From assembly GCA_020974905.1 (NCBI GenBank), contig CP087563.1, positions 5,332,001-5,396,000 of the forward strand: a stretch of 64,000 nucleotides of DNA, read 5' to 3'. The notes beneath the pieces were generated by a model, which did no database searches, had not been told where the DNA came from, and saw only the letters and a list, made by a program, of their open reading frames with translations. The DNA is from Planctomycetes bacterium syqfu. GTDB lineage: Bacteria > Planctomycetota > Phycisphaerae > Phycisphaerales > Phycisphaeraceae. This document shows positions 44,760 to 53,631 of this stretch, one piece after another. Within the stretch, counting starts at the first letter, position 1; each line of letters starts with the position of its first letter. A program made the translations under genes and the position numbers.

Positions 44760-45899
44760 ATGACCACGTCCACCACACTCACAGATCGACAGCGATTCAT
44801 GGATCACATGCACTATCGCACGCCGGATCGTTATCCACTTTACGACTTTAATTTCTGGGATGAGACGATTCCCGCCTGGTATGAACAGGGGCTTGATCGC
44901 AAATGGACGCGACGGAATATTCACCAGCTCTTTGGATTGGATGCCAGTCTTGGGGGTGGGGATAACACGGCGGTACAGAATATCAGGACGAATATCGGTC
45001 TTCTGCCGGAGTTTGAATATCAGGTGCTTGAAGACCTTGGTGATGAGCAGATTGTTCGGCAGTCCGATGGAGCGCTTGTCCGTCAGCATAAACATCACGT
45101 CTCCATCCCGCCGCATGTTGGTCATACCTTGGTGGATCGTGACAGTTGGAAAGAGCATTACCTGCCCAAACTCCAGGCGGATGATCCTGCGCGGTTTTGT
45201 GATGATTGGGATGCGCACGTTGCTCAACATACCAGGCCGGACCGCGATTATGTGTTGCAGGTCTATGCAGGCAGTATGTTCGGCCGACTGCGCGACTGGA
45301 TGGGGATGGAGAACATTGCTTTGGTTCCCTATGACGATCCTGCCTGGTTTGAGGAGATGGTGACCACCATGGGTGATATTGCCATCGCCACATTGACCAA
45401 GGTTTTCGAATCAGGTCTGAGGCCTGAGTGGTGTCACATGTGGGAAGACATGTGCTACAACTCAGGCCCGCTGCTTGGGCCGGATCACTTCAAGCAGTAT
45501 CTCGTCCCGCAGTACCGCCGGATTACCGAGTTGTGCAATCGGTATGGCTGTGACATTGTCAGCGTTGATTGTGATGGGAAGATTGATGCACTGTTACCTC
45601 ATTGGCTGGATGCGGGTGTCAACTGCATGTTCCCGGTTGAGATTGGCAACTGGGCGGACCCCATTGCACTCCGCCAGGAGTTTGGAAAAGAGCTGCTGAT
45701 GATGGGCGGCTTTGATAAACACATTCTCGCCCAATCGCCCCAGGCCATTGATGATGAAATCGCACGCCTCACCCCCTTGGTCGAAGAAGGTGGTTTTATC
45801 CCGTTTTGTGATCACCGTGTCCCACCGGATGTGCCGTTGGTTCATTATGAATTTTACTGCCAGCGTGCTGGTCAAGTCTGGGGTAAGCGGCTAAAGTAA
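44760..45899 (+). CDS. UroD-fold protein with DCDG loop, cassette 8
   Basis: 379 residues. The zinc-loop position reads 'SVDCDGKIDALL' and the distal position 'FCDHRVPPDVPL'. A cysteine is present in both, but offset from the His-x-Cys pattern, so metal binding is uncertain. It is similar in layout to the cassette 3 and 4 proteins ('DHRxPxxV' motif). The core 'EDMCYNSGPLLGPDHFKQYL' is well conserved. AGAGG precedes the ATG by 5-6 bases. Second gene of a three-gene operon. Confidence 0.88.
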   Translation: MTTSTTLTDRQRFMDHMHYRTPDRYPLYDFNFWDETIPAWYEQGLDRKWTRRNIHQLFGLDASLGGGDNTAVQNIRTNIGLLPEFEYQVLEDLGDEQIVRQSDGALVRQHKHHVSIPPHVGHTLVDRDSWKEHYLPKLQADDPARFCDDWDAHVAQHTRPDRDYVLQVYAGSMFGRLRDWMGMENIALVPYDDPAWFEEMVTTMGDIAIATLTKVFESGLRPEWCHMWEDMCYNSGPLLGPDHFKQYLVPQYRRITELCNRYGCDIVSVDCDGKIDALLPHWLDAGVNCMFPVEIGNWADPIALRQEFGKELLMMGGFDKHILAQSPQAIDDEIARLTPLVEEGGFIPFCDHRVPPDVPLVHYEFYCQRAGQVWGKRLK

Positions 45900-45944
45900 A
45901 CACGAACAAACCTCATGAATTCCAGACTATTTTGAAAGATCACG

Positions 45945-46907
45945 ATGAACGAATCTCCCGCTTTCGTTGCTGACAAATATCGATGGCATGAACACTGGGC
46001 GACGCTGCCCGACACACCGCAGGCAAAGGAAAACGGTCGGACACATGGCGTGTGTGTGCGCAACGATGGTGCTGTCGTTGTCTTCGCGCAGACCGTCGAT
46101 GGTCTGCTGACATATGACCCGGACGGCAAGCTCATCTCAGCTGTTGGCGGTGAACGTTGGTTAGGCGCACATGGTCTAACCAAAATTGTCGAAAACGGCA
46201 CGGAGTATCTCTGGCTATGCGATCAGGACTCAGCCGAAGTCGCCAAGGTCACCATGGATGGGCAAACCGTCCAGAAACTCCCCAAGCCTGAGCATGCCCT
46301 GTATCACGGCGATGATGCCAAACGCTATGTCCCCACGTGGGCGGCGCAGCATCCAGTGACCGGCGAGATCTGGTTGGCCGATGGCTATGGCGCATCACTG
46401 GTGCATCGCTTTTCAGCGACCGGTGAACAACTCCAATCCTACGACGGCACCGAAGGCGCAGGGCGTTTTGCCTGTCCGCATGGTTTGAACTTCCGAACCA
46501 CAACCGATGGCAAAGTTGAACTGTTCATCACCGACCGCGGCAACAAGCGCATCGTCATTTACGATGACAACGGCAATCTCCTGCGTCAGTCCGATGTGAC
46601 ACACAGTCCTTGCTGCTTTGACTTCCTGCACAACTGGGTTTTGGTCCCTGAACTTTCCACGGGGGCCAAAGTACTTGACGCGGATTCGCTGGCATGCCTG
46701 GGGGAAATCGGTGTCGCATCATGGGCAGGCAAAGCGCCGGACTACGCGCATAATCCCCCCGAAGGTTGGCCCAATCTTGCGGGAACTCAGCACGTCAAGG
46801 CTGGTGCGTTTAACAGTCCGCACGGTGGCTGCTTCGGACCCAACGGTGATATCTACATCGTCGAATGGATCATCGGCGGACGCATTACCAAACTGCAATG
46901 TCAATAA
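45945..46907 (+). CDS. NHL/SMP-30-like six-bladed beta-propeller protein, cassette 8
   Basis: 320 residues without a signal peptide. Repeated blade motifs of the NHL/SMP-30 type are visible: 'GRTHGVCVRNDGAVVVFAQ', 'GEIWLADGYGASLVHRFSAT', 'ITDRGNKRIVIYDDNGNLL' and 'HGGCFGPNGDIYIVEW'. SMP-30-type proteins are often lactonases that need a divalent metal, and others only bind ligands. It is the third gene after PhyH and UroD (45-base gap), and no other cassette has one. It could hydrolyse a lactone made by the upstream oxygenase, but this is a guess from context. Confidence 0.82.
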   Translation: MNESPAFVADKYRWHEHWATLPDTPQAKENGRTHGVCVRNDGAVVVFAQTVDGLLTYDPDGKLISAVGGERWLGAHGLTKIVENGTEYLWLCDQDSAEVAKVTMDGQTVQKLPKPEHALYHGDDAKRYVPTWAAQHPVTGEIWLADGYGASLVHRFSATGEQLQSYDGTEGAGRFACPHGLNFRTTTDGKVELFITDRGNKRIVIYDDNGNLLRQSDVTHSPCCFDFLHNWVLVPELSTGAKVLDADSLACLGEIGVASWAGKAPDYAHNPPEGWPNLAGTQHVKAGAFNSPHGGCFGPNGDIYIVEWIIGGRITKLQCQ

Positions 46908-46952
46908 ACCAAAGCCGTGTCGCTCCTGTGGCGCGGGTTGTATTGGATGGTC

Positions 46953-48005
46953 TTACGACGATTGCAACACGCCATATTCGTGAATGGTTTCGTACATCGC
47001 CACAATGTTCTCCGTCGGACTCACCGGCTGGATGTTGTGACATGGACTGCAAATCCAGCGTGTGCTTGCGTAGATGTCGATCGACTCCTTGACCTCGTCG
47101 ATCACTTCCTGCACTGTCCCGAACGGCAGGGTGTGTTGGTTATCAATCGAGCCATGGAAGATGATGTGTTTACCAAAGTCTCGCACCAGGCTTTCGCGTT
47201 CCATGCCCGGGCATTTCCATTGGATCGGGTTAAGCAGTTCAATCCCCACCTTGTCAATCAAGTCCGGCAGGAAGACTCTGGCTGCACCATCCGTGTGATA
47301 CATGATGTGAATGCCATAGCTCCGCGCCAGGTCCGCCATCTTGATCTGGTTGGGCAAAAGGAATCGGCGGTAGGTCTCAAGCCCCATCAGCGGGCCGGTC
47401 TGCGAACCCAGATCTTCAGCGATGTATGTTACATCCACCAGGCCCTTACCCGCTTCAAACAGTCGGCGATTGTACTCATAGTGAAACTCAAAAAGATGTG
47501 TGAGGATCGCATCAGCAATCTCCGGCTCAAGCAGTAAATCTTCAAAGCCTTTTTCCAACCCGCGTAAATGGGCATAAATCAGAAAAGGTTCAAAACACCC
47601 GAGTGTCATGGGATATTCCGGCGAATGCTTTTCAAGGTCGCTGCGGACTTTGGAAAAATCAAAGTCATCAACACTCGGCCATGGGTAGGCATCAATCTCG
47701 GCGGTGCTGGTCATGGCTGCCAGTGGATTCGTCACTGCTTCTCGGTAGGAACCTGTCCCGTAGTCGACATCCCGATACTGCACGCCCCAGATGTCCGTGT
47801 CCTCGGGGAGATGCTTTTTGTGCACGGCGTTGGCTGACTTGCGTTTGTCGATGTTGAGCTTCCGCCAGACCTCGTTCTCATCCTTGCATTGCAGGTCGGT
47901 GATCAATCGCTCGGTGACTTCTGCAGTGGATTGATAGTCGGTGGGGATGCGGTCAGGGGTCTGGTTATTGAGCAGTGCCAGCCAGCGTTCACGGGGTGTC
48001 ATCAT
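46953..48005 (-). CDS. UroD-fold protein with HTDG loop and distal cysteine, cassette 9
   Basis: 350 residues. The loop is 'HIMYHTDGAARVF' (His kept, Asp for Cys), while the distal site is 'ICSPCHNIQPVSPTEN', with cysteine as in classical members. It is thus intermediate between the two classes seen in the array. The core 'EDLGSQTGPLMGLETYRRF' is conserved. It lies 6 bases after the PhyH stop on the same strand. Confidence 0.88.
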   Translation of the reverse strand: MMTPRERWLALLNNQTPDRIPTDYQSTAEVTERLITDLQCKDENEVWRKLNIDKRKSANAVHKKHLPEDTDIWGVQYRDVDYGTGSYREAVTNPLAAMTSTAEIDAYPWPSVDDFDFSKVRSDLEKHSPEYPMTLGCFEPFLIYAHLRGLEKGFEDLLLEPEIADAILTHLFEFHYEYNRRLFEAGKGLVDVTYIAEDLGSQTGPLMGLETYRRFLLPNQIKMADLARSYGIHIMYHTDGAARVFLPDLIDKVGIELLNPIQWKCPGMERESLVRDFGKHIIFHGSIDNQHTLPFGTVQEVIDEVKESIDIYASTRWICSPCHNIQPVSPTENIVAMYETIHEYGVLQSS

Positions 48006-48011
48006 GTTGGT

Positions 48012-48917
48012 TTACCTTTGGGATGTGGTGGCAAGTTTCTCAACCTGCCACGCATTGGGTTTGGGGTTGGTATGTGTATGACCCATGGGATTCATGCCAA
48101 CCCAACGTTCGTCGATGGGGTCGGCTGCAGGTTGGAAACGTGTATCACAACTGATCCGCCATTGGTTGGTGGTGTTGGTGGTTGACGCGTGCATCGCATG
48201 CATGCCAAAGAGAATCACATCGCCGGGTTCGAATGTGGTGGTCTGCCATTGACCGCCGTATTCACGGGCGATTCCCAGCAGGTCATGTGTGAAATGGCCA
48301 CTGGTCCCGTCGCGGTCGACATCACTTTTGCCATAGGTGTTGCGGAGTTTTTCGAATGACGCCATGTTGTGTGATCCGACCAGCATTGCCAGTGTGCCTT
48401 GTTCGGGTGTAAGTCTGCCAAAGGGCGTCCAGATGGTATGCAGGCGTTCTGAGCCGCGTCCCATGTAGACATAGTCGTAGTGCGCAGCGGTTCCAGCGTT
48501 CTTACCGACCGCGCGAAGCCACTTGTAGTCAAACGTTCTTGGGGTTTGTCCAAAGTAGGTGTTGAAAAAATCAAACACGCGCTGACCTTCGAGCACGGCT
48601 TTGACATCAGGGTGATGCGTGATGTCGGTCTTGCCCATCATGTTCGGCGCTTTGCTGCCATCAGCAATCTTGCCGTCTAACAGTGGTGCGTTGGTATCGA
48701 GGCATTGGGTTTGATCGCGCATGTGTTCGAGGATGGTTTGCCGAGCCTTGAGTACGACCTTCGGATCATGGAGTTGTCGGACCAGCAGGTAGCCGTCTTC
48801 TGCCATGCGATCATGCAAAGCGTTTGCATCACCCAGCAGGTCATTGCAGTCGCGCAGGTCGGTGCCCAGTTCGTTTGATCCAAGTTCCACTTCGTTGAGT
48901 CCAAATGTGACGGTCAT
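48012..48917 (-). CDS. phytanoyl-CoA dioxygenase (PhyH) family protein, cassette 9
   Basis: 301 residues. The triad is His146 and Asp148 ('AAHYDYVYMG') and His243 ('MHAMHAST'); Arg254 in 'QWRISCD' is the likely cosubstrate anchor. The HYD variant and 'PEQGTLAMLVGSHN' turn place it away from the HQD members. AAGGA precedes the ATG by about 8 bases. First gene of the cassette 9 operon, divergent from the AraC gene. Confidence 0.91.
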   Translation of the reverse strand: MTVTFGLNEVELGSNELGTDLRDCNDLLGDANALHDRMAEDGYLLVRQLHDPKVVLKARQTILEHMRDQTQCLDTNAPLLDGKIADGSKAPNMMGKTDITHHPDVKAVLEGQRVFDFFNTYFGQTPRTFDYKWLRAVGKNAGTAAHYDYVYMGRGSERLHTIWTPFGRLTPEQGTLAMLVGSHNMASFEKLRNTYGKSDVDRDGTSGHFTHDLLGIAREYGGQWQTTTFEPGDVILFGMHAMHASTTNTTNQWRISCDTRFQPAADPIDERWVGMNPMGHTHTNPKPNAWQVEKLATTSQR

Positions 48918-49035
48918 GGCGGGTTCCTTTTTCCTGAAAGTTCATGAGGTTGACATGATTGTTGCCAGAAGAACTTGCTTTGACCATGCATTGGCTGGAC
49001 AATAACTTGTATCTTTTGGAAATCAGACACCACTT

Positions 49036-49893
49036 ATGAAGCAAATTAAACCGCAATCCTGGTTTCGCGTCCGTCATGCCGTTTCATCGGAGATTGGCAG
49101 CATCTCGCAAGCCGGTTACCTGCCGGACAGTCGGGGGATTGGTGATTCAACTATGCGCGTTTTGGGCGAGTATGCCGTGGTGTTCCTGCTGGCAGGAAGC
49201 GGGCATTATGCCGACGCCAATGGCATCGCATCGGTGATCACACCCGGTGATATGATCCTGGTGTTTCCCGACCTGCCGCATCGCTATGGGCCGGGGCCTG
49301 ATGAGCATTGGACGGAGATGTACCTGGTGTTCAACGGGCCGGTGTTTGCACTTTGGGATGAGAAAGGTTTGCTTGATCGAGCCAATCCCGTGATGCATTT
49401 GGAGCCTTTGGATTATTGGGCCAAACGGTTTGAGTCGATTCTCGGTGCGCCACATGAAGCTGGGCACGCGCCACCTTTGCTTGAAGTCTGTCGATTGCAG
49501 GAAGTCCTGGCAGAGATTGTGACCGGTTCATCCCATGCGTACTCTCAGCATGATGCGACAGACAGTCAGTGGCTCAGTCATGCCTGCATGTTATTGGAAA
49601 CCGATCTTGCCAACCGCAGACATCCCTGGCAGGTGGCTGATCATTTGGACATGGACTACGAACGCTTCCGCAAACGCTTCACACAGTTGATGGGTATCCC
49701 GCCTGCACGCTTTCGCAACAATCGCATCATCGACCGTGCCTGTGAGATGATGCAGAGTTCGTCACTGTCCGACAAACAGATTGCCTTGAGTCTTGGATTC
49801 TGTGATGAGTTCTATTTTTCCAAGCGGTTTAAGCAGTTGGTTGGTGTCACACCATCGGTCTTCCGCAGGCGATTGCCCCGTGCTCAGACATAA
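49036..49893 (+). CDS. AraC-family transcriptional regulator, cassette 9
   Basis: 285 residues. The N-terminal cupin-like domain ('GSGHYADANGIASVITPGDM', then 'VFPDLPHRYGPG') is followed by a C-terminal double HTH (about 190-283). It is divergent from the cassette 9 operon. It also lies 86 bases upstream of the sugar ABC transporter on the same strand, so co-transcription with the transporter is possible, which would tie cassette 9 to a sugar-like ligand. Confidence 0.9.
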   Translation: MKQIKPQSWFRVRHAVSSEIGSISQAGYLPDSRGIGDSTMRVLGEYAVVFLLAGSGHYADANGIASVITPGDMILVFPDLPHRYGPGPDEHWTEMYLVFNGPVFALWDEKGLLDRANPVMHLEPLDYWAKRFESILGAPHEAGHAPPLLEVCRLQEVLAEIVTGSSHAYSQHDATDSQWLSHACMLLETDLANRRHPWQVADHLDMDYERFRKRFTQLMGIPPARFRNNRIIDRACEMMQSSSLSDKQIALSLGFCDEFYFSKRFKQLVGVTPSVFRRRLPRAQT

Positions 49894-49979
49894 CTGCGAC
49901 GAAAACAGATACATCTGAAAACCAAACTCTGGTACCATGACAAACATCTTTGGCACTACCACTCTCGGAGATTAAACGC

Positions 49980-51008
49980 ATGTCCACGCTGGTTAAACCG
50001 TTTTGCATGTCGGGGTTGTTCCTGTTGCTTATATCATTGAGTCTGTTGCCCGGGTGTGGCAAGTCCGACTCTGATCCGCAGGATGCATCAAGCAAGAAAA
50101 AACAAATCGCGGTCATCGCCAAAAGCACCGTCAATGCTTACTGGAAAGCCGTCGAGCAAGGCGCAAAAAAGGCTGCAGACGAAGCGGATATCCAGATCAT
50201 CTGGACCGGCCCTGATGCTGAAACCAATCACACACAGCAGGCTTCCATGGTCGACAACATGGTCAATCGCGGGGTCGATGGCATTGTCCTGGCGCCCACT
50301 AATTTCGAAGCGCTCGTCCGCCCCGTGGAGTCAGCAGCCATGCGCGAAGTGCCCATCGTCATCATCGATTCACCGGTGAATACCGATAAGCCCGTAAGTG
50401 TCGTCGCAACCGACAATGCGTCAGCAGGCGGTGAAGCAGCAAGAGCACTGATCGAAGCGATGGGTGACAAACGTACTCATGGTGGCAATATCATCATGCT
50501 CCGATTTCTGGAAGGTTCCGCATCAACCGAGCAACGCGAAAAAGGTTTTAGTGACGTCATCAACGAATCAGACGGCTTGACATTGGTTGAGTCGACCTAC
50601 ATCAAAGGTTCGGGTTCAACCACCGATGCTGCAGACACCGCAGACGCTTTACTGCGTCGTCACATCAAGGACAACGAACTGAAAGTCGATGGCATTTTCG
50701 CTTCCAATCAACCCACTGCCATCGGCATGCTCCGCAAGCTCGATCAGTTCCGTCAACAGGGCATCACCATTAATGCGCCCTTCGTCGGATTCGATGCCCA
50801 TGACGTGCTTCTCAAAGGTATTCGGGATGGCAAAATTGCAGCACTCGTCGTGCAGGACCCATTGAACATGGGCTACCTCGGCGTCAAAACCATGATCGAT
50901 CAACTCAATGGCAAGAAGGTCGAACCCTTCGTCAACACCGGTGCTACCCGCGTCACCGCTGAGAATGTTGACAAACCTGAAATCAAAAAAATCACCTTGG
51001 AAGATTGA
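49980..51008 (+). CDS. sugar ABC transporter substrate-binding lipoprotein (RbsB-like)
   Basis: 342 residues. A lipoprotein signal ends in 'LLPGC', with Cys26 as the lipidated residue. Then comes a periplasmic-binding-protein type I fold of the ribose/CUT2 group ('IAVIAKSTVNAYWKAVEQGA', 'VDGIVLAPTN', 'VPIVIIDSPV', 'GIFASNQPTAIGML'). It delivers a monosaccharide or similar polyol to the permease. The ATG at 49980 has CGGAG 9 bases upstream; the frame opens at 49950 but lacks a site. First gene of a three-gene transporter operon. Ligand unknown. Confidence 0.9.
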   Translation: MSTLVKPFCMSGLFLLLISLSLLPGCGKSDSDPQDASSKKKQIAVIAKSTVNAYWKAVEQGAKKAADEADIQIIWTGPDAETNHTQQASMVDNMVNRGVDGIVLAPTNFEALVRPVESAAMREVPIVIIDSPVNTDKPVSVVATDNASAGGEAARALIEAMGDKRTHGGNIIMLRFLEGSASTEQREKGFSDVINESDGLTLVESTYIKGSGSTTDAADTADALLRRHIKDNELKVDGIFASNQPTAIGMLRKLDQFRQQGITINAPFVGFDAHDVLLKGIRDGKIAALVVQDPLNMGYLGVKTMIDQLNGKKVEPFVNTGATRVTAENVDKPEIKKITLED

Positions 51009-51017
51009 CCCCCTCGG

Positions 51018-52544
51018 ATGATTCAGCCAACGTATTCCAACCTGCTGTCCATGCGCGATGTCAGTAAACGCTTCGGCCCGACCGTGGCGCTCGATGGTGT
51101 CGATTTGACCTTAAAACAAGGCGAAATCCTCGCACTCATCGGTGAGAATGGGGCAGGCAAGAGCACGCTCATGAAAGTGCTCTCCGGCGCGCATCCGCCT
51201 GACCGTGGGCAGATGCAACTTGCTGGCCAACCCTACATGCCCCGCAATCCCATGGACGCTCGGCAGGCACGCGTGGCCATGATTTACCAGGAACTTTCCA
51301 TCGCGCCGGACTTGACGGTGATGGAGAATATCATGCTCGGCGTCGAACCGATGCGCACACCCGCATGTCTTGGAATCATTGATTGGCCGAAGATGCGCAG
51401 CGTTGCCAAACAGGCGCTTGAACAAATCGGTCACCCTGAGATTGCGCCCGATGCCTGTGCAGGGGACTTGCCCATCGCCCAGCAGCAACTCGTGGAGATC
51501 GCACGCAGTATTGCTTTAGGCTGCAAGGTTTTGGTACTCGACGAACCGACGTCCAGTTTGGCCAAACAGGACATCGACAAACTTTTTGCCATGCTCGATC
51601 AACTCCGCAAGCAGGGGTTGGGCATGATCTACATCTCGCATTTTCTCGAAGAAGTCCGCCAAATTTCAGATCGGTTTACCGTGCTGCGTGATGGTGCTTC
51701 GGTCGGAGAGGGCATCACAGCACAGTCGGATAATGCGCAGATCATCCGCATGATGGTGGGGCGGGATGTCAGGGACCTTTACCCGCGATCAACACACATT
51801 GCTGGTGAGGCACTGTTGGAACTTAAAGCTGTCGCAGGTAACACCAAACCCAAACGCGCATCGTTGACGCTACACCGTGGTGAGGTGTTGGGCATTGCAG
51901 GCTTGGTCGGAGCCGGGCGAACCGAGATGCTCCGCGCGATCTTTGGTTTGGATGCGATCCAGTCCGGGCAGGTTCGACTTGCGACATACTCAGGACATGC
52001 AACACCTGCTAAACGTTGGGCGCAAAGCGCGGGCATGGTCAGTGAAGACCGCAAAACCGAGGGACTTGCCCTTGGTCTGAGTATTGCAGACAACACCACA
52101 CTCTCGGATTTAAAAGGTCTTGGTCCCATGGGCTTGGTCCTGCCATCCCGACAACAGCAGGCGACGTTGCCATGGATCCAAAAACTCAAACTCAAATGTG
52201 AATCACCAGCTCAAGCAGTCGAAGCGCTCTCCGGCGGCAATCAACAGAAAGTCGCCATCGCCCGTTTGCTTCATCACGATGTGGATTTGCTCCTGCTCGA
52301 TGAACCGACACGTGGCGTGGACATTGGTTCCAAAGCACAAATCTATCAACTCATTGATGAGTTGGCGTTGGGGGATGGATCACGCAAACCGCGAGCGATT
52401 TTGCTGGTGAGTAGTTACCTGCCGGAGTTACTTGGCGTGTGTGATCGCATTGCAGTCATGAGTCGGGGCGTGCTCGGTGAAGCGCGGGATGTCAGTCAGT
52501 GGACGGAACATGAATTGATGATGGAGGCAACAGGCCAGGCATGA
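51018..52544 (+). CDS. sugar ABC transporter ATP-binding protein (RbsA-like, duplicated)
   Basis: 508 residues with two ATPase halves, as in RbsA/MglA/XylG. The first half has Walker A 'GENGAGKST' (42-50) and Walker B 'VLVLDEPTSSL'. The second half has a degenerate Walker A ('GLVGAGRTE') and an intact signature 'LSGGNQQK' with 'LLLLDEPTRGVD'. This asymmetry is normal for the family. It powers uptake through the permease encoded next; the two genes overlap by 4 bases (ATGA). Confidence 0.94.
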   Translation: MIQPTYSNLLSMRDVSKRFGPTVALDGVDLTLKQGEILALIGENGAGKSTLMKVLSGAHPPDRGQMQLAGQPYMPRNPMDARQARVAMIYQELSIAPDLTVMENIMLGVEPMRTPACLGIIDWPKMRSVAKQALEQIGHPEIAPDACAGDLPIAQQQLVEIARSIALGCKVLVLDEPTSSLAKQDIDKLFAMLDQLRKQGLGMIYISHFLEEVRQISDRFTVLRDGASVGEGITAQSDNAQIIRMMVGRDVRDLYPRSTHIAGEALLELKAVAGNTKPKRASLTLHRGEVLGIAGLVGAGRTEMLRAIFGLDAIQSGQVRLATYSGHATPAKRWAQSAGMVSEDRKTEGLALGLSIADNTTLSDLKGLGPMGLVLPSRQQQATLPWIQKLKLKCESPAQAVEALSGGNQQKVAIARLLHHDVDLLLLDEPTRGVDIGSKAQIYQLIDELALGDGSRKPRAILLVSSYLPELLGVCDRIAVMSRGVLGEARDVSQWTEHELMMEATGQA

Positions 52545-53560
52545 ACGCATTAACCCACTCATCCAAATTCGCCACGATGCTTAACGTCTTTGGGCGGGTT
52601 GCTGCATTGGCGGTGATCTTCATCGGCTTTGGTTTCATCGTGCCGGACTTTGCGTTTTTTACTGCGGGTAATGTCGAAAACATTCTCATGCAAAGCGCGG
52701 TCTATGCGATGTGCGCTTTAGGCGCGACGATGGTCATCATCACCGCGGGGATTGATTTATCCGCAGGTTCCATGATTGCGTTAGCCATGGTGATCACCGC
52801 CATGATTTTAAATGTCGATGGTTCGCAGGGACCGATGGTTGAGACATATCCAACGCTTTGGCCGATCGTCGCCATTGCCGGCGGCATGTTGGCCGGAACG
52901 TGTGTCGGATTGACCAATGGTTTGTTAATCACCAGCTTGAGACTCGTGCCGTTCATCGTGACGTTGGGGACGCTTCAAGCGATTCGCGGGTTGGCCAAGG
53001 GCGTTGCAGATAATCAGGAGATCAGCCCGCCGACGAATTGGCTGTATCACCAGTTGATGTTCCCGGTGCAAGGTCGGACGTTTAATTGGCAAATCGTGCC
53101 TTGGGGTGTCTGGGCGACATTGGTTGCGGCGCTTTTTGCAGCAGCCTTGATGCGATACACACGGCTGGGACGCTGGATTTATGCTGTGGGTTCCAACGCG
53201 GACACCGCGCGGCTGTGTGGCGTGCCGGTGTTGCGCACCAAGATTATGGTCTACGCCATGGCCGGCGCCTTTGCCGGTTTGGCTGGGGTGCTCGAATTCA
53301 GCAAGCTGAATCTCGGCCAACCCACCGGCGCGGTGATGTACGAACTCTATGTCATCGCAGCCTGCGTCATCGGCGGGACTTCATTGATGGGTGGTGTTGG
53401 CAGCATCTTCGGCTCGGTCATCGGTGCCTTGATCATTGGCACACTCAACGCTGGCGCCCAACAAGCTGGTTGGCCCAAGTGGGTTCAGGAAATCGTCATC
53501 GGTGCGATCATCATCCTGGCCATCGCGCTGGATCAACTGCGTCATCGGCGTAAGGCGTGA
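52541..53560 (+). CDS. sugar ABC transporter permease (RbsC-like)
   Basis: 339 residues with eight to ten predicted membrane helices. Family motifs are 'TAGIDLSAGSMIALA' near residue 70 and 'GTSLMGGVGSIFGSVIGALI' near residue 280. It forms the translocation channel with the duplicated ATPase. The start overlaps the ATPase stop. A REP-like double hairpin follows the stop by about 20 bases and may end the transcript. Confidence 0.94.
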   Translation: MNALTHSSKFATMLNVFGRVAALAVIFIGFGFIVPDFAFFTAGNVENILMQSAVYAMCALGATMVIITAGIDLSAGSMIALAMVITAMILNVDGSQGPMVETYPTLWPIVAIAGGMLAGTCVGLTNGLLITSLRLVPFIVTLGTLQAIRGLAKGVADNQEISPPTNWLYHQLMFPVQGRTFNWQIVPWGVWATLVAALFAAALMRYTRLGRWIYAVGSNADTARLCGVPVLRTKIMVYAMAGAFAGLAGVLEFSKLNLGQPTGAVMYELYVIAACVIGGTSLMGGVGSIFGSVIGALIIGTLNAGAQQAGWPKWVQEIVIGAIIILAIALDQLRHRRKA

Positions 53561-53576
53561 GTGACATACCATGTGG

Positions 53577-53629
53577 AAAACCGAGTCAAGATGACTCGGC
53601 GATATAGCCCGGTCATCTTGACCGGGTTG
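53577..53629 (+). repeat. REP-like double-hairpin element, copy 2, between convergent operons
   Basis: Two perfect 8-bp hairpins stand in tandem: CCGAGTCA-AGA-TGACTCGG and CCCGGTCA-TCT-TGACCGGG, separated by 8 bases. The second hairpin is close to the reverse complement of the first, so the whole element is itself a palindrome. It is related to the copy at 26129-26180. Lying between convergent genes, it may serve as a bidirectional transcript end, although no T-run is seen. Confidence 0.75.
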
Positions 53630-53631
53630 GA

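Noticed and set aside
15294-48005. UroD-fold genes considered as uroporphyrinogen decarboxylase (hemE)
   Set aside because: Eleven diverged copies with HxCG or xxDG loops, beside oxygenases and a corrinoid hub, do not fit a single housekeeping haem enzyme.
49036-53560. Transporter considered as an amino-acid or peptide system
   Set aside because: The duplicated ATPase with LSGGNQQK and the RbsC-type permease are specific to the sugar CUT2 group.
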